64,000 nt of DNA, taken from NCBI RefSeq assembly GCF_016907715.1, contig NZ_JAFBCM010000001.1, positions 1,612,001 to 1,676,000 on the forward strand, given 5' to 3'. A program made the position numbers and the translations under genes. The notes under the pieces are model-generated. The model searched no databases and was not told the DNA's origin. It saw nothing but the letters and a program-made list of their open reading frames with translations. Shown one piece after another: positions 52,357 to 59,599 of this stretch (position 1 is the stretch's first letter; each line of letters starts with the position of its first letter). This DNA is from Tenggerimyces flavus (lineage in GTDB: Bacteria > Actinomycetota > Actinomycetes > Propionibacteriales > Actinopolymorphaceae).

Positions 52357-53127
52357 GTGTCGGAGCAGAACCTTGCCACCAGCCGCCGGTGGTTCGAGCT
52401 CTGGGACCTGCAGGATCTGGAAGGTCTCATCGACCTGGTCGACGACGACTTCATCGCGATCGACCAGGCGAAAGGGCAGGGCTTTCGCGGCAAGGACGGG
52501 TTGCGTCGTTTCTTGCACAGTTGGGCGGACTCGTTCGACATGCACAACACGGCAGACGATCTGTCGTACACCTCCGCTGGCAACAAGGTGGTGACCGAGG
52601 CGGTCAGCCGCGGCACCCACACGGGGACGTACGCCGGCGTCGAGGCGACCGGGCAGGAGGTCCTGCTGCCGATCGTGATCATCCAGACGTACAGCGAAGA
52701 GGGCCGATTCCTTTCGCACGAGATCTACTACGACCAGCTGGCGTTGGTCGCGCAGCTACTCGCGAAGGCGCTTCCGACGCTGGAGTCGCGCAACCTCGCG
52801 GTCGCGGCGAGCGGTTCGTCGGAGCTGCGCTTCCCTGCTGGGGCGAATGTGATCACGCAGGGCGATCCGCCGGAGAACTTCTACGTGATCCTCAGCGGCC
52901 AGGTCGAGGTCGTGAAGGAAGGCGTCGTCGTCGCGACGCTGGGACCGAGCCAGTTCTTCGGCGAGGTCGGGCTGTTGAACGGGGAGCCGCGCAACGCGAC
53001 CGTACGAGCCGTGACCGAGTTGACCACGTACGTCCTGGCGGCTGAGGGCTTCGCCGCGATGATCCGTTCGTCGCTGCCGACCGCCGGCCTGCTCACCGAC
53101 CTCGCCCGGCAACGAACGACGCGCTAG
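52357..53127 (+). CDS. SnoaL-like domain fused to cyclic nucleotide-binding domain
   Basis: 256 residues from GTG 52357, with GGAGGGG upstream. Residues about 1-130 form a SnoaL/NTF2-like barrel (SRRWFELWDLQDLEGLIDLVDDDFIAID). Residues about 145-250 form a CRP-type cNMP-binding beta-roll (FPAGANVITQGDPPENFYVILSGQVEVV, then FFGEVGLLNGEPRNATVRA, the phosphate-binding cassette). No DNA-binding HTH follows. It may be a ligand-controlled enzyme or sensor. The combination is unusual; no obvious partner is adjacent. Confidence 0.87.
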   Translation: MSEQNLATSRRWFELWDLQDLEGLIDLVDDDFIAIDQAKGQGFRGKDGLRRFLHSWADSFDMHNTADDLSYTSAGNKVVTEAVSRGTHTGTYAGVEATGQEVLLPIVIIQTYSEEGRFLSHEIYYDQLALVAQLLAKALPTLESRNLAVAASGSSELRFPAGANVITQGDPPENFYVILSGQVEVVKEGVVVATLGPSQFFGEVGLLNGEPRNATVRAVTELTTYVLAAEGFAAMIRSSLPTAGLLTDLARQRTTR

Positions 53128-53208
53128 CGCGAGCAAAGATAGGTGGTTCTGCGGATATCCAGCGGGCCACGTCGGGAGCACCCTCGACGCAACACAGAGG
53201 GGGTACCC

Positions 53209-54186
53209 ATGCCACTCCATCCCAAGGCAACGAAGTTCGGCGTGGTCGCCGGACTCGTCGCCGCGTTCGCCATGACGACAGGCGCCGCTCCGCCGAGTCA
53301 GTACGGCCATCACCACGAGAAGCGGATCGCGTTCACCAAGAACGACGCCGCGACGGGCGAGCCGCTCGGCCTGTGGACGGCCGATCCGAACCTGAAGAAG
53401 CAGCGGCGAGTGTGGGCGGGCAACGCCTCGTTCCCTGCTTGGTCGCCGGACCGCCGACGGCTGCTGTTCGGCTTCACCGACGACGACGGCAACCAGCAGC
53501 TGGCCACGATCCGTCCGGACGGCAGCGGCTTCCGCCAACTCACCCGGATGCCGGGCATCTCCGAGTCCGCCGACTACTCGCCCAACGGCCGCTGGATCAT
53601 CTTCGATCGGTCGCCGTCCACCGACTTCGAGCACCCCGACTTCCACACGACGTTGTGGGTGGTGCGCTCCGACGGCAAGGACGCGAGGCCGTTGAAGAAG
53701 GGCGCGAAGACGTTCGACGTCGAGCCGGAGTACTCGCCGAACGGCCGGAGCATCACGTTCTCCCGACTCCGGGTGGACGCGAACGGTGTGTTCACCGCCG
53801 CGATCCACGTCGCGCGAGCGGACGGCAGCCACGAACGCAGGCTCACGCCGTACCTGAACTTCGCCGAGCACCCGCGCTGGTCCCCGGACGGCCGGAACGT
53901 GCTGTTCAACGTCGAGAACTTCGAGAACCAGAGCCATCCGAGCGTCGGGATCTGGCGGGTCCGCGCCACCGGTGGCCCGATGAAGCTGCTGCTGTCCGCC
54001 CGCGACAGCCAGGTGCAGGGGTTCAAGCCCGACTACTCACCGGACGGCAAACGCATCATGTTCGCCTGCGTCTACCTCCAGGAAGAGGTGAGCGACGACC
54101 TCTGCGTGATGAACGCCGACGGCCGGAAGTTCAAGCGCCTCACCAACACCCCGGCGATCCACGAGAACCACCTCGTCTGGGACTAG
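53209..54186 (+). CDS. Secreted TolB-like/WD40-like beta-propeller protein
   Basis: 325 residues. Signal peptide (KFGVVAGLVAAFAMTTGAA). Repeats with the PD40 pattern: FPAWSPDRRRLLFGF, SADYSPNGRWIIFDR, EPEYSPNGRSITFSR, HPRWSPDGRNVLFNV and KPDYSPDGKRIMFAC. Likely a six-bladed propeller for protein or ligand binding; no enzyme residues identified. ATG 53209 follows AGAGGGGG. Its stop overlaps the convergent phosphopantetheinyl transferase stop by four bases. Confidence 0.85.
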   Translation: MPLHPKATKFGVVAGLVAAFAMTTGAAPPSQYGHHHEKRIAFTKNDAATGEPLGLWTADPNLKKQRRVWAGNASFPAWSPDRRRLLFGFTDDDGNQQLATIRPDGSGFRQLTRMPGISESADYSPNGRWIIFDRSPSTDFEHPDFHTTLWVVRSDGKDARPLKKGAKTFDVEPEYSPNGRSITFSRLRVDANGVFTAAIHVARADGSHERRLTPYLNFAEHPRWSPDGRNVLFNVENFENQSHPSVGIWRVRATGGPMKLLLSARDSQVQGFKPDYSPDGKRIMFACVYLQEEVSDDLCVMNADGRKFKRLTNTPAIHENHLVWD

Positions 54187-54878
54187 AAGATCAATCTGCC
54201 GGCGGGGTGGTCCGGGATCACCGCCACCGCGGCCGCGTACCCCGCCGGCACGACGAGGTCGGCCAGCGCCAGCCGGTCCGCCAGGGGCGGATCGGCCGGC
54301 CAGGTCAGCGGCGAGATCGTGAACGACGACATCGGCACCGCGAGGCCGTCGCCGGTCGCCTTGAGCACGGCTTCCTTGCGTACCCACAGCCGGTGCAGGT
54401 CGTCGGCGGCCTCGCCGGGTCCGCGGACCATCGCGGCGATCTCCGCGAACGTCGCCGAGGCGGCCTCGATGTCCACGCCCACCGGCCCGACGTTCGACAC
54501 CGCGAGCAGCACCCACCCGCCAGCGTGCGACAGCGAGAACTCCCACGGGGCGCCGTCCACCAAGGCTGGCTTTCCGTGGCCGGTCTCGCCGCAGGTACGG
54601 CAGCGGCGGACGAACTCCAGCGACTCCGGCGCGACGCCGAGGTGAGCGGAGAGAATTTGCCGGGCGAGCACCCACGCCGTACGGAACCGGTCCTGGTCGG
54701 CGGCCTGCCGGAAGCGCGCAAGACGCTCGCGCTCGTCCGTCGACAACTCCAAGGCATCCGAGCGCGCACCGTCGGCAGGTGTCCGGTGGACCTCCACCAG
54801 ACCGCCGGCGAACGACGTTGCCGTGACTTCACCTTGTACCCGTATGGTCTCAGGAGCGTACCGATCACCGATGACCAT
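54183..54878 (-). CDS. 4'-phosphopantetheinyl transferase (Sfp type)
   Basis: About 231 residues from ATG 54878, or 204 from GTG 54797. Motifs: FSLSHAGGWVLLAVSN, VGVDIEAA (metal Asp and Glu) and LWVRKEAVLKATGDGL (WxxKEA). It loads the pantetheine arm of CoA onto carrier domains of NRPS/PKS or fatty-acid synthases. No carrier-protein cluster is in the window. The ATG start overlaps the start of the divergent phosphatase gene by a few bases, which makes the true start uncertain. Confidence 0.9.
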   Translation of the reverse strand: MVIGDRYAPETIRVQGEVTATSFAGGLVEVHRTPADGARSDALELSTDERERLARFRQAADQDRFRTAWVLARQILSAHLGVAPESLEFVRRCRTCGETGHGKPALVDGAPWEFSLSHAGGWVLLAVSNVGPVGVDIEAASATFAEIAAMVRGPGEAADDLHRLWVRKEAVLKATGDGLAVPMSSFTISPLTWPADPPLADRLALADLVVPAGYAAAVAVIPDHPAGRLIF

Positions 54879-55665
54879 GGGGGCCAAGGTGCGGGTGAGC
54901 TTCGCCAGCCGACCGGGCGACGAGGCGATCGAGAACGAGGACTTCGTCGCCGCGAAAGAGGGCACCGTGGTGGTGCTCGACGGCGTCACGCCGATGGACC
55001 GGACCGACACCGGCTGCCAGCACGGCGTCGCCTGGTTCGCCCGTACGGTCGGGACGCAGCTACTCCAGTCCTCCCACATGAGCACGCGCCCGCTGGCCGA
55101 CTGTCTCGCCGACGCGATCGTCCGCACCCGCGACGACCACGCGGGCACCTGCAACATCGACCACCCGGACAGCCCGGCGGCGACCGTGGCGGCCGTGCGG
55201 ATCCGCGACGGCGTCCTCGACTTCCTCGTGCTCGCCGACTCCGCGGTGGTGCTGGACGGCGCCGAGCTCGAGGTCGTGACCGACCACCGCGCCGGCGACG
55301 TCAGCCGGTGGCTGCGGCGGCGGGGCGAGCGGCCGACCGGGCCCGCCGTCCGTTCGTACCGCAACCGCCCGCGCGGCTACTGGGTCGCCGCCCATCAGCC
55401 CGACGCGGCGTACGAGGCGATTGTCGGCAGCGCGCCGGTCGACGGGCTCCGGCGGGTGGTGCTCGCGACGGACGGCGCGACGCGGTTGGTCGACACGTTC
55501 AAGCTGCTGAAATGGGAGGAAGCGCTCGACGACCTGACCAGCTGCGGACTCGAGGCGTTCCTCGACCGGACGCGAGACGTCGAGCGCGACGACGCGGCGC
55601 GGGGCCGGCGGCACGGGGCGAAGGTGCACGACGATGCCACCATCGTGCTGTTGTCCGACTTGTGA
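54871..55665 (+). CDS. PP2C-like protein phosphatase
   Basis: 264 residues from ATG 54871 (ATG 54877 also possible). PPM-family elements: RPGDEAIENEDFVAA, VVVLDGVTPM (metal Asp-Gly), VLATDGATRLVD and the final HDDATIVLLSDL. A divergent small PP2C domain; typical substrates are phosphoserine/threonine proteins. Ends 21 bp before the RraA-like gene on the same strand. Overlaps the divergent transferase at the 5' end. Confidence 0.82.
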   Translation: MTMGAKVRVSFASRPGDEAIENEDFVAAKEGTVVVLDGVTPMDRTDTGCQHGVAWFARTVGTQLLQSSHMSTRPLADCLADAIVRTRDDHAGTCNIDHPDSPAATVAAVRIRDGVLDFLVLADSAVVLDGAELEVVTDHRAGDVSRWLRRRGERPTGPAVRSYRNRPRGYWVAAHQPDAAYEAIVGSAPVDGLRRVVLATDGATRLVDTFKLLKWEEALDDLTSCGLEAFLDRTRDVERDDAARGRRHGAKVHDDATIVLLSDL

Positions 55666-55686
55666 CATTGTGGGAACGTTTTCACT

Positions 55687-56358
55687 GTGAGCCCTCCGTT
55701 ACCTCAGGACGACGCCGCGCGACTCGAGCTCGTGCGTGAGCAGCTGTACACGCCGGTGCTCGGGGACGTCCTCGATCAGGTGGGGCGGCAGCACCAGTTC
55801 CTGCCGCCGTCGATCATGCCGATCCGTACCGACTTCGTGCTCGTCGGCCGGGCGATGCCGGTGCTGGCCACCGACGTCTTCGGGCCGCAGCCGAAGCCGT
55901 ACGGACTGCTCACCGAGGCGCTCGACCAGCTCCGGCCGGGCGAGGTCTACCTCGCGCACGGCGGCCGCGCGCAGGCCGCGTTGTGGGGCGAGATCCTCAC
56001 CGTGACCGCGAAGGTGCGAGGCGCGGTGGGCGCGGTGCTCGACGGGTTCCACCGCGATACGCCGCAGGTGCTCACGCACGACTGGCCGGTGTTCAGCAGG
56101 GGCCCGTACGCCCAGGACTCCGGGCCGCGGTCGTCGGTGGTCGACTTCCGCGTCGACGTCGAGATCGGCTCGGTGTGGGTCTCACCGGGCGACCTCGTGG
56201 TCGGCGACCGCGACGGCGTGGTCGTGGTGCCGCGGGCGATCGAGGACGAGGTGCTCGAGCGCGCGCTGGCGAAGGTCGCGGCGGAGAACGAGGTCCTCAA
56301 GGCGATCGAGAACGGCATGTCCAGCACCGAGGCGTTCGCGCGGTACGGCGTCCTCTGA
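55687..56358 (+). CDS. RraA-like / 4-hydroxy-4-methyl-2-oxoglutarate aldolase-family protein
   Basis: 223 residues from GTG 55687. RraA fold features: [48 protein letters not shown] (substrate-binding G-x-x-D region) and [17 protein letters not shown]. In the family, members with an intact catalytic Arg-Asp are class II aldolases or oxaloacetate decarboxylases; others are RNase E inhibitors. The activity here is not decided; the roughly usual length favours the enzyme group. Confidence 0.87.
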   Translation: MSPPLPQDDAARLELVREQLYTPVLGDVLDQVGRQHQFLPPSIMPIRTDFVLVGRAMPVLATDVFGPQPKPYGLLTEALDQLRPGEVYLAHGGRAQAALWGEILTVTAKVRGAVGAVLDGFHRDTPQVLTHDWPVFSRGPYAQDSGPRSSVVDFRVDVEIGSVWVSPGDLVVGDRDGVVVVPRAIEDEVLERALAKVAAENEVLKAIENGMSSTEAFARYGVL

Positions 56359-56365
56359 GACGGTA

Positions 56366-56381
56366 GTTAGGAAACCCTAAC
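56366..56381. promoter_or_regulatory. Possible iron-regulator site GTTAGG-AAAC-CCTAAC
   Basis: A 6-bp-arm palindrome 12 bp before the siderophore-interacting protein ATG. It resembles DtxR/IdeR half-sites (TTAGG...CCTAA) but with 4-bp rather than 9-bp spacing, so assignment is weak. Confidence 0.35.
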
Positions 56382-56393
56382 CTGTCGCGTACG

Positions 56394-57239
56394 ATGACGG
56401 GCATGACCGAACGACCCGCGCGCCGGCCGGTGACCACTCATCTCGGCGAGGTGCTGCGCACCGAATGGCTCACGCCCCATCTGATCCGCGTCACGCTCGG
56501 CGGTGAGGGGCTCGCGGCGTTCGTCGACAACGGCTTCACCGACCGGTACGTGAAGCTCGTCTTCCCCCGGCCCGGCGTGGACTACCCCGAACCGTTCGAC
56601 GTCGGCAGGATCCGCGAGGAACTGCCGCGCGACCAGCACCCGGTGACGCGGACGTACACAGTCCGCTGGTGCGACACCGCGACGCACGAGCTCGCGATCG
56701 ACTTCGTCTACCACGGCGACGAGGGCATCGCGGCGCCATGGGCGGCCGCGGCGAAGCCGGGGGACACACTCGCGATGCTCGGGCCGGGTGGCGCGTACGG
56801 ACCCGACCCCGAGGCCGACTGGCACCTGCTCGTCGGCGACGAGTCGGCTCTCCCCGCGATCGCCTCCGCGCTCGAGGAGGTCCCCGCGGGCAAGCCGGTC
56901 AAGGCGTTCGTCGAGGTCGAGAACGTCGACGAGCAGATCGCGCTGACCTGCGACGGCGACCTCGAGCTCACCTGGCTGCACCGGGCGAGCGACGGCGACA
57001 TCGTGCGGGCCGTCCGCGAGCTCGACTTCGCGGCCGGTGACGTGCACGTCTTCGTCCATGGCGAGGCCGGCTTCGTCCTCGAGCTGCGCCGGCACCTGCT
57101 GAACGAGCGCGCGGTCCCGCGCGAGCGGCTGAGCCTGTCCGGCTACTGGCGGCGCGGCAAGAACGAGGACGGCTGGCAGGCCGAGAAGGCCGACACCGCC
57201 CGCGCCGAACGCGAAGCCGCCGCCGCGAAGTCCGCCTAA
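56394..57239 (+). CDS. Siderophore-interacting (ferric-siderophore reductase) protein
   Basis: 281 residues (ATG 56394; ATG 56403 also possible). FAD-binding domain with RTYTVRW (FAD contact RxYTxR) and DFVYHGDEGIAAPWAAAAKPGD, then the SIP C-domain (HLLVGDESALPAIASALEEVP) and the end GYWRRGKNEDGWQ, all family hallmarks. It releases iron from imported siderophores using reduced nicotinamide. Iron-box-like palindrome upstream. No siderophore transport genes nearby. Confidence 0.95.
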   Translation: MTGMTERPARRPVTTHLGEVLRTEWLTPHLIRVTLGGEGLAAFVDNGFTDRYVKLVFPRPGVDYPEPFDVGRIREELPRDQHPVTRTYTVRWCDTATHELAIDFVYHGDEGIAAPWAAAAKPGDTLAMLGPGGAYGPDPEADWHLLVGDESALPAIASALEEVPAGKPVKAFVEVENVDEQIALTCDGDLELTWLHRASDGDIVRAVRELDFAAGDVHVFVHGEAGFVLELRRHLLNERAVPRERLSLSGYWRRGKNEDGWQAEKADTARAEREAAAAKSA

Positions 57240-57381
57240 CTCAACCCTTCGCCCGGCGGTTTTCGACCCGCCCGCCCCTCGGCAAATGATCATGTTTACA
57301 TGATCATTTGCCCCTTTACGTGGGGTAGACGCCACGTAGAGGGGCTACTGGCCGTGTGAGGCGACCACGGACACTGCCTAA
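57240..57381. repeat. Dispersed double-hairpin element, copy D
   Basis: Perfect 32-nt palindrome at 57281-57312 (GGCAAATGATCATGT arms) followed by the CTTTACGTGGGG/CCACGTAGAGG hairpin and the CTGGCCGTGTGAGGCGACCACGG block shared with copies C and E. Same orientation as C. Lies between two genes on the same strand. Confidence 0.85.
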
Positions 57382-57454
57382 CCCGGCCAGCCGAGCCACC
57401 CAGATCGCGCACAACAGCGCACACCACGGCGAGCAGTCGGGCACAGTCGAGGGC

Positions 57455-57808
57455 ATGAACCTCCGGTACACCCGACTGTTCACCGGCGACGACGGCCTGT
57501 CCCACTTCGAGGACGTCGACGTCGAGCTGCACCCCGACGTCCCGGCGCCCGGCGAGCTCGCCGTCTCCGCCCCGCTGCAGGCGAGCGCGGTCCTGTTCGC
57601 CGCCGGCCCGAAGGAGGGCAGCCATCCCGAGCAGCCCGAGAGTCGCCGGCAGCTGATCATCGGCCTGCAGGGCTCGGCCGAGATCATCACCCGCGACGAG
57701 ACCCGCACGCTCGGCCCCGGCGACGTGCTGCTCGCCGAGGACCTCGAGGGACCCGGACACGCGAGCCGGTCCACCGAGGGCTTCAGCGCGGTCGTCGTGG
57801 TGCTTTAG
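57455..57808 (+). CDS. Small cupin-fold protein
   Basis: 117 residues from ATG 57455. Cupin motifs are degenerate: HPEQPESRRQLIIGLQGSAEIIT (motif 1 region) and LGPGDVLLAEDLEGPGH (motif 2, with a His). It may bind metal weakly or not at all. Function unknown. It is framed on both sides by repeat copies D and E; its TAG is the first base triplet of copy E. Confidence 0.82.
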   Translation: MNLRYTRLFTGDDGLSHFEDVDVELHPDVPAPGELAVSAPLQASAVLFAAGPKEGSHPEQPESRRQLIIGLQGSAEIITRDETRTLGPGDVLLAEDLEGPGHASRSTEGFSAVVVVL

Positions 57809-58046
57809 GTCGTGTCTGGCAAATAGCGCCGGTCATCGCGCGTAGCGCGACGGCGCGCGGCGCATCGCGCCCGTATCGGCGGCCCCTGCTAGGTGAAGCG
57901 TGTCGTGGTCGCCTTACCCGGCCAGTGGTCCCTTTACCTGGCGTCCACCCCACGTAAAGCGGCCGCTGATCATGTTTACATGATCATTGGCCCCAGGGCG
58001 GGGCCGGGCCTGTCGAGCCCACCGCCGGACGAGAGATCGAGCCTAG
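57806..58046. repeat. Dispersed double-hairpin element, copy E (with internal insertion)
   Basis: From TAGGTCGTGTCTGGCA to GATCGAGCCTAG it matches the complement of copy C. It has about 70 extra GC-rich bases after AATAGCGCC, themselves self-complementary (CGCGCGTAGCGCG). Palindrome at 57961-57992 with two mismatches. Opposite orientation to copy D only 0.5 kb away, so the pair brackets the cupin gene as large inverted repeats. Confidence 0.85.
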
Positions 58047-58091
58047 AGCGATCCCGCGCGCTACGCAGGGCCGCGGCCTACGCTGGATCGC

Positions 58092-58919
58092 ATGCAGACG
58101 TCGGTGGTCGCCCCGTACTGCTGCTACCTCCGGGTGTACGAGCCGCTGACGTCGTTCAAGCCGCGCGAGCGGGCTGTCTGGCGTGCCTACCTCGACCGCG
58201 ACGACCCCGCGGTCATCGAAGCGGAGCAGGAACGCGCGTACGCCGCCCTCCTCCGAGGCCACCCGCTGCCGCTCCCCGGCGACGAGGCGCCCGCCGCGTA
58301 CCCGCTGACCGTCGACGGCGCCCTGCTGCTCTGTCCCGTCGACTTCCATCTGAGGTCCTGGCTCGCGCTGACCGAGCTCGTCGACGAGCTCCCCGACCGG
58401 GTCCTGGACTCCCTCGTCTCGCAGAGCACGCTGGAGCAGATCGACACCGAGTTCCTCCGCTGGCGCGAGCTCAACCCCGACACCGTTCCGCACATCCAGA
58501 CCGCGCGCTGGCACGTCCCGCTCGCCTGGTTCGTCGCGTTCGACGAGGACGACCGGCTGAAGAACGAGGAATCGGACTCGGCGGTCCGGTATCGGACGCC
58601 GATGGTCGAGGCACGCCGCCGAGTCGGTCGCGCGTACGGGTTGCTCCGCCGCGCTCAACCGCGGAGCTGGACGGTCGAGCCGATCAAGGAACTGGGCCGT
58701 TGGCTGGAGGCTTTTCACCCACATTCATGGGTCGAATTGGACTTCGGAGGCCTCGTCAGGCTCCTCGGAGCCGAAAATTCGGCCTCGGATCGCTCAACGG
58801 TCCAAGTAAAAACTGCCTTACAGGCCGTAGCTGAGGGTGACATAGACAAGGCGAATGCCCTATATGTCCGATTAGTCGGTCGTTGGCGGACACAGCGGGT
58901 GAAGGAGCGCGCCTCGTGA
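58092..58919 (+). CDS. Conserved actinobacterial protein of unknown function
   Basis: 275 residues. No signal peptide or membrane segment. It is a helical protein with the conserved-looking start VVAPYCCYLRVYEPLTSFKPRERAVW, SWLALTELVDELPDRVLDSLV and TARWHVPLAWFVAFDEDDR. I cannot name a family with certainty, but the placement next to bldC resembles gene order in other actinobacteria. The last 50 codons are lower in GC than the rest. Confidence 0.8.
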   Translation: MQTSVVAPYCCYLRVYEPLTSFKPRERAVWRAYLDRDDPAVIEAEQERAYAALLRGHPLPLPGDEAPAAYPLTVDGALLLCPVDFHLRSWLALTELVDELPDRVLDSLVSQSTLEQIDTEFLRWRELNPDTVPHIQTARWHVPLAWFVAFDEDDRLKNEESDSAVRYRTPMVEARRRVGRAYGLLRRAQPRSWTVEPIKELGRWLEAFHPHSWVELDFGGLVRLLGAENSASDRSTVQVKTALQAVAEGDIDKANALYVRLVGRWRTQRVKERAS

Positions 58920-59160
58920 AAAACCGCCGCTCAGGTAAATTCTGGAAATTCTGGTCGTAACCCGTTCGTTCACACTACGGTGAGTCACGCGAAGATTGGT
59001 CACGGCGAACACCTGTGTGACGCTGCGTGGGGGATGGATGACGTGGCGTGACCGACTTGTGGTGTTAGTCCGGGATGACCATTTCTTCCACCGGCGATTC
59101 GATGCACCATGGAGGGTGCGGGACGGACTTAGCCGTCCGGTTCTCGTGAGGAGGCCGCTT

Positions 59161-59376
59161 ATGACGACACGCACGCCGGAGACCGAACCTCTGCTGACGC
59201 CAGCAGAGGTCGCGGCCATGTTCCGGGTAGACCCCAAGACGGTCACCCGGTGGGCCAAGGCGGGCAAGCTCAGCTCCATCAGGACGCTGGGTGGACATCG
59301 GCGTTATCGGGAATCCGAAGTGCGCGCGCTGCTCGCGGGCGTACTTCCCGAACAACGCCGGGAGGACAGCAGGTAG
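59161..59376 (+). CDS. bldC: Developmental regulator BldC
   Basis: 71 residues, the normal size. Nearly the classic sequence: LLTPAEVAAMFRVDPKTVT, RWAKAGKLSSIRTLGG and HRRYRESEVRALLAG, a single MerR-like winged HTH without a sensor domain. In Streptomyces BldC binds DNA cooperatively as head-to-tail multimers and holds back sporulation; a comparable role is expected here. GAGGAGG lies upstream of ATG 59161. Followed by a terminator, so monocistronic. Confidence 0.97.
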   Translation: MTTRTPETEPLLTPAEVAAMFRVDPKTVTRWAKAGKLSSIRTLGGHRRYRESEVRALLAGVLPEQRREDSR

Positions 59377-59400
59377 CTCGTGCCGAAGTTGAGCGAGCAA

Positions 59401-59427
59401 GCCCGGCGTCGCCTGAGGACGCCGGGT
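59401..59427 (+). terminator. Terminator hairpin after bldC
   Basis: CCCGGCGTC/GACGCCGGG, perfect 9-bp stem with a 7-nt loop, extended by a G-T pair. Confidence 0.8.
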
Positions 59428-59599
59428 GGGTACGAGTGAATGATCCAGTAACATCCGCGACATCAGCAGGCAGATCCGGTTCCGATCGACCGGAACAGAC
59501 GATGTGGCGACACCATCCTTAACTGGCTGGTGGCGCCACATTCGTCTGCGCGCACATGAGGGCGTCTTCGACCGGGCGCGTGGGCTGCTCAAGTCCGCG

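Noticed and set aside
57240-58046. Small proteins containing LYLASTPRKAANDHVNMI
   Set aside because: The phrase is the translation of the dispersed palindromic element and appears wherever the element lies.
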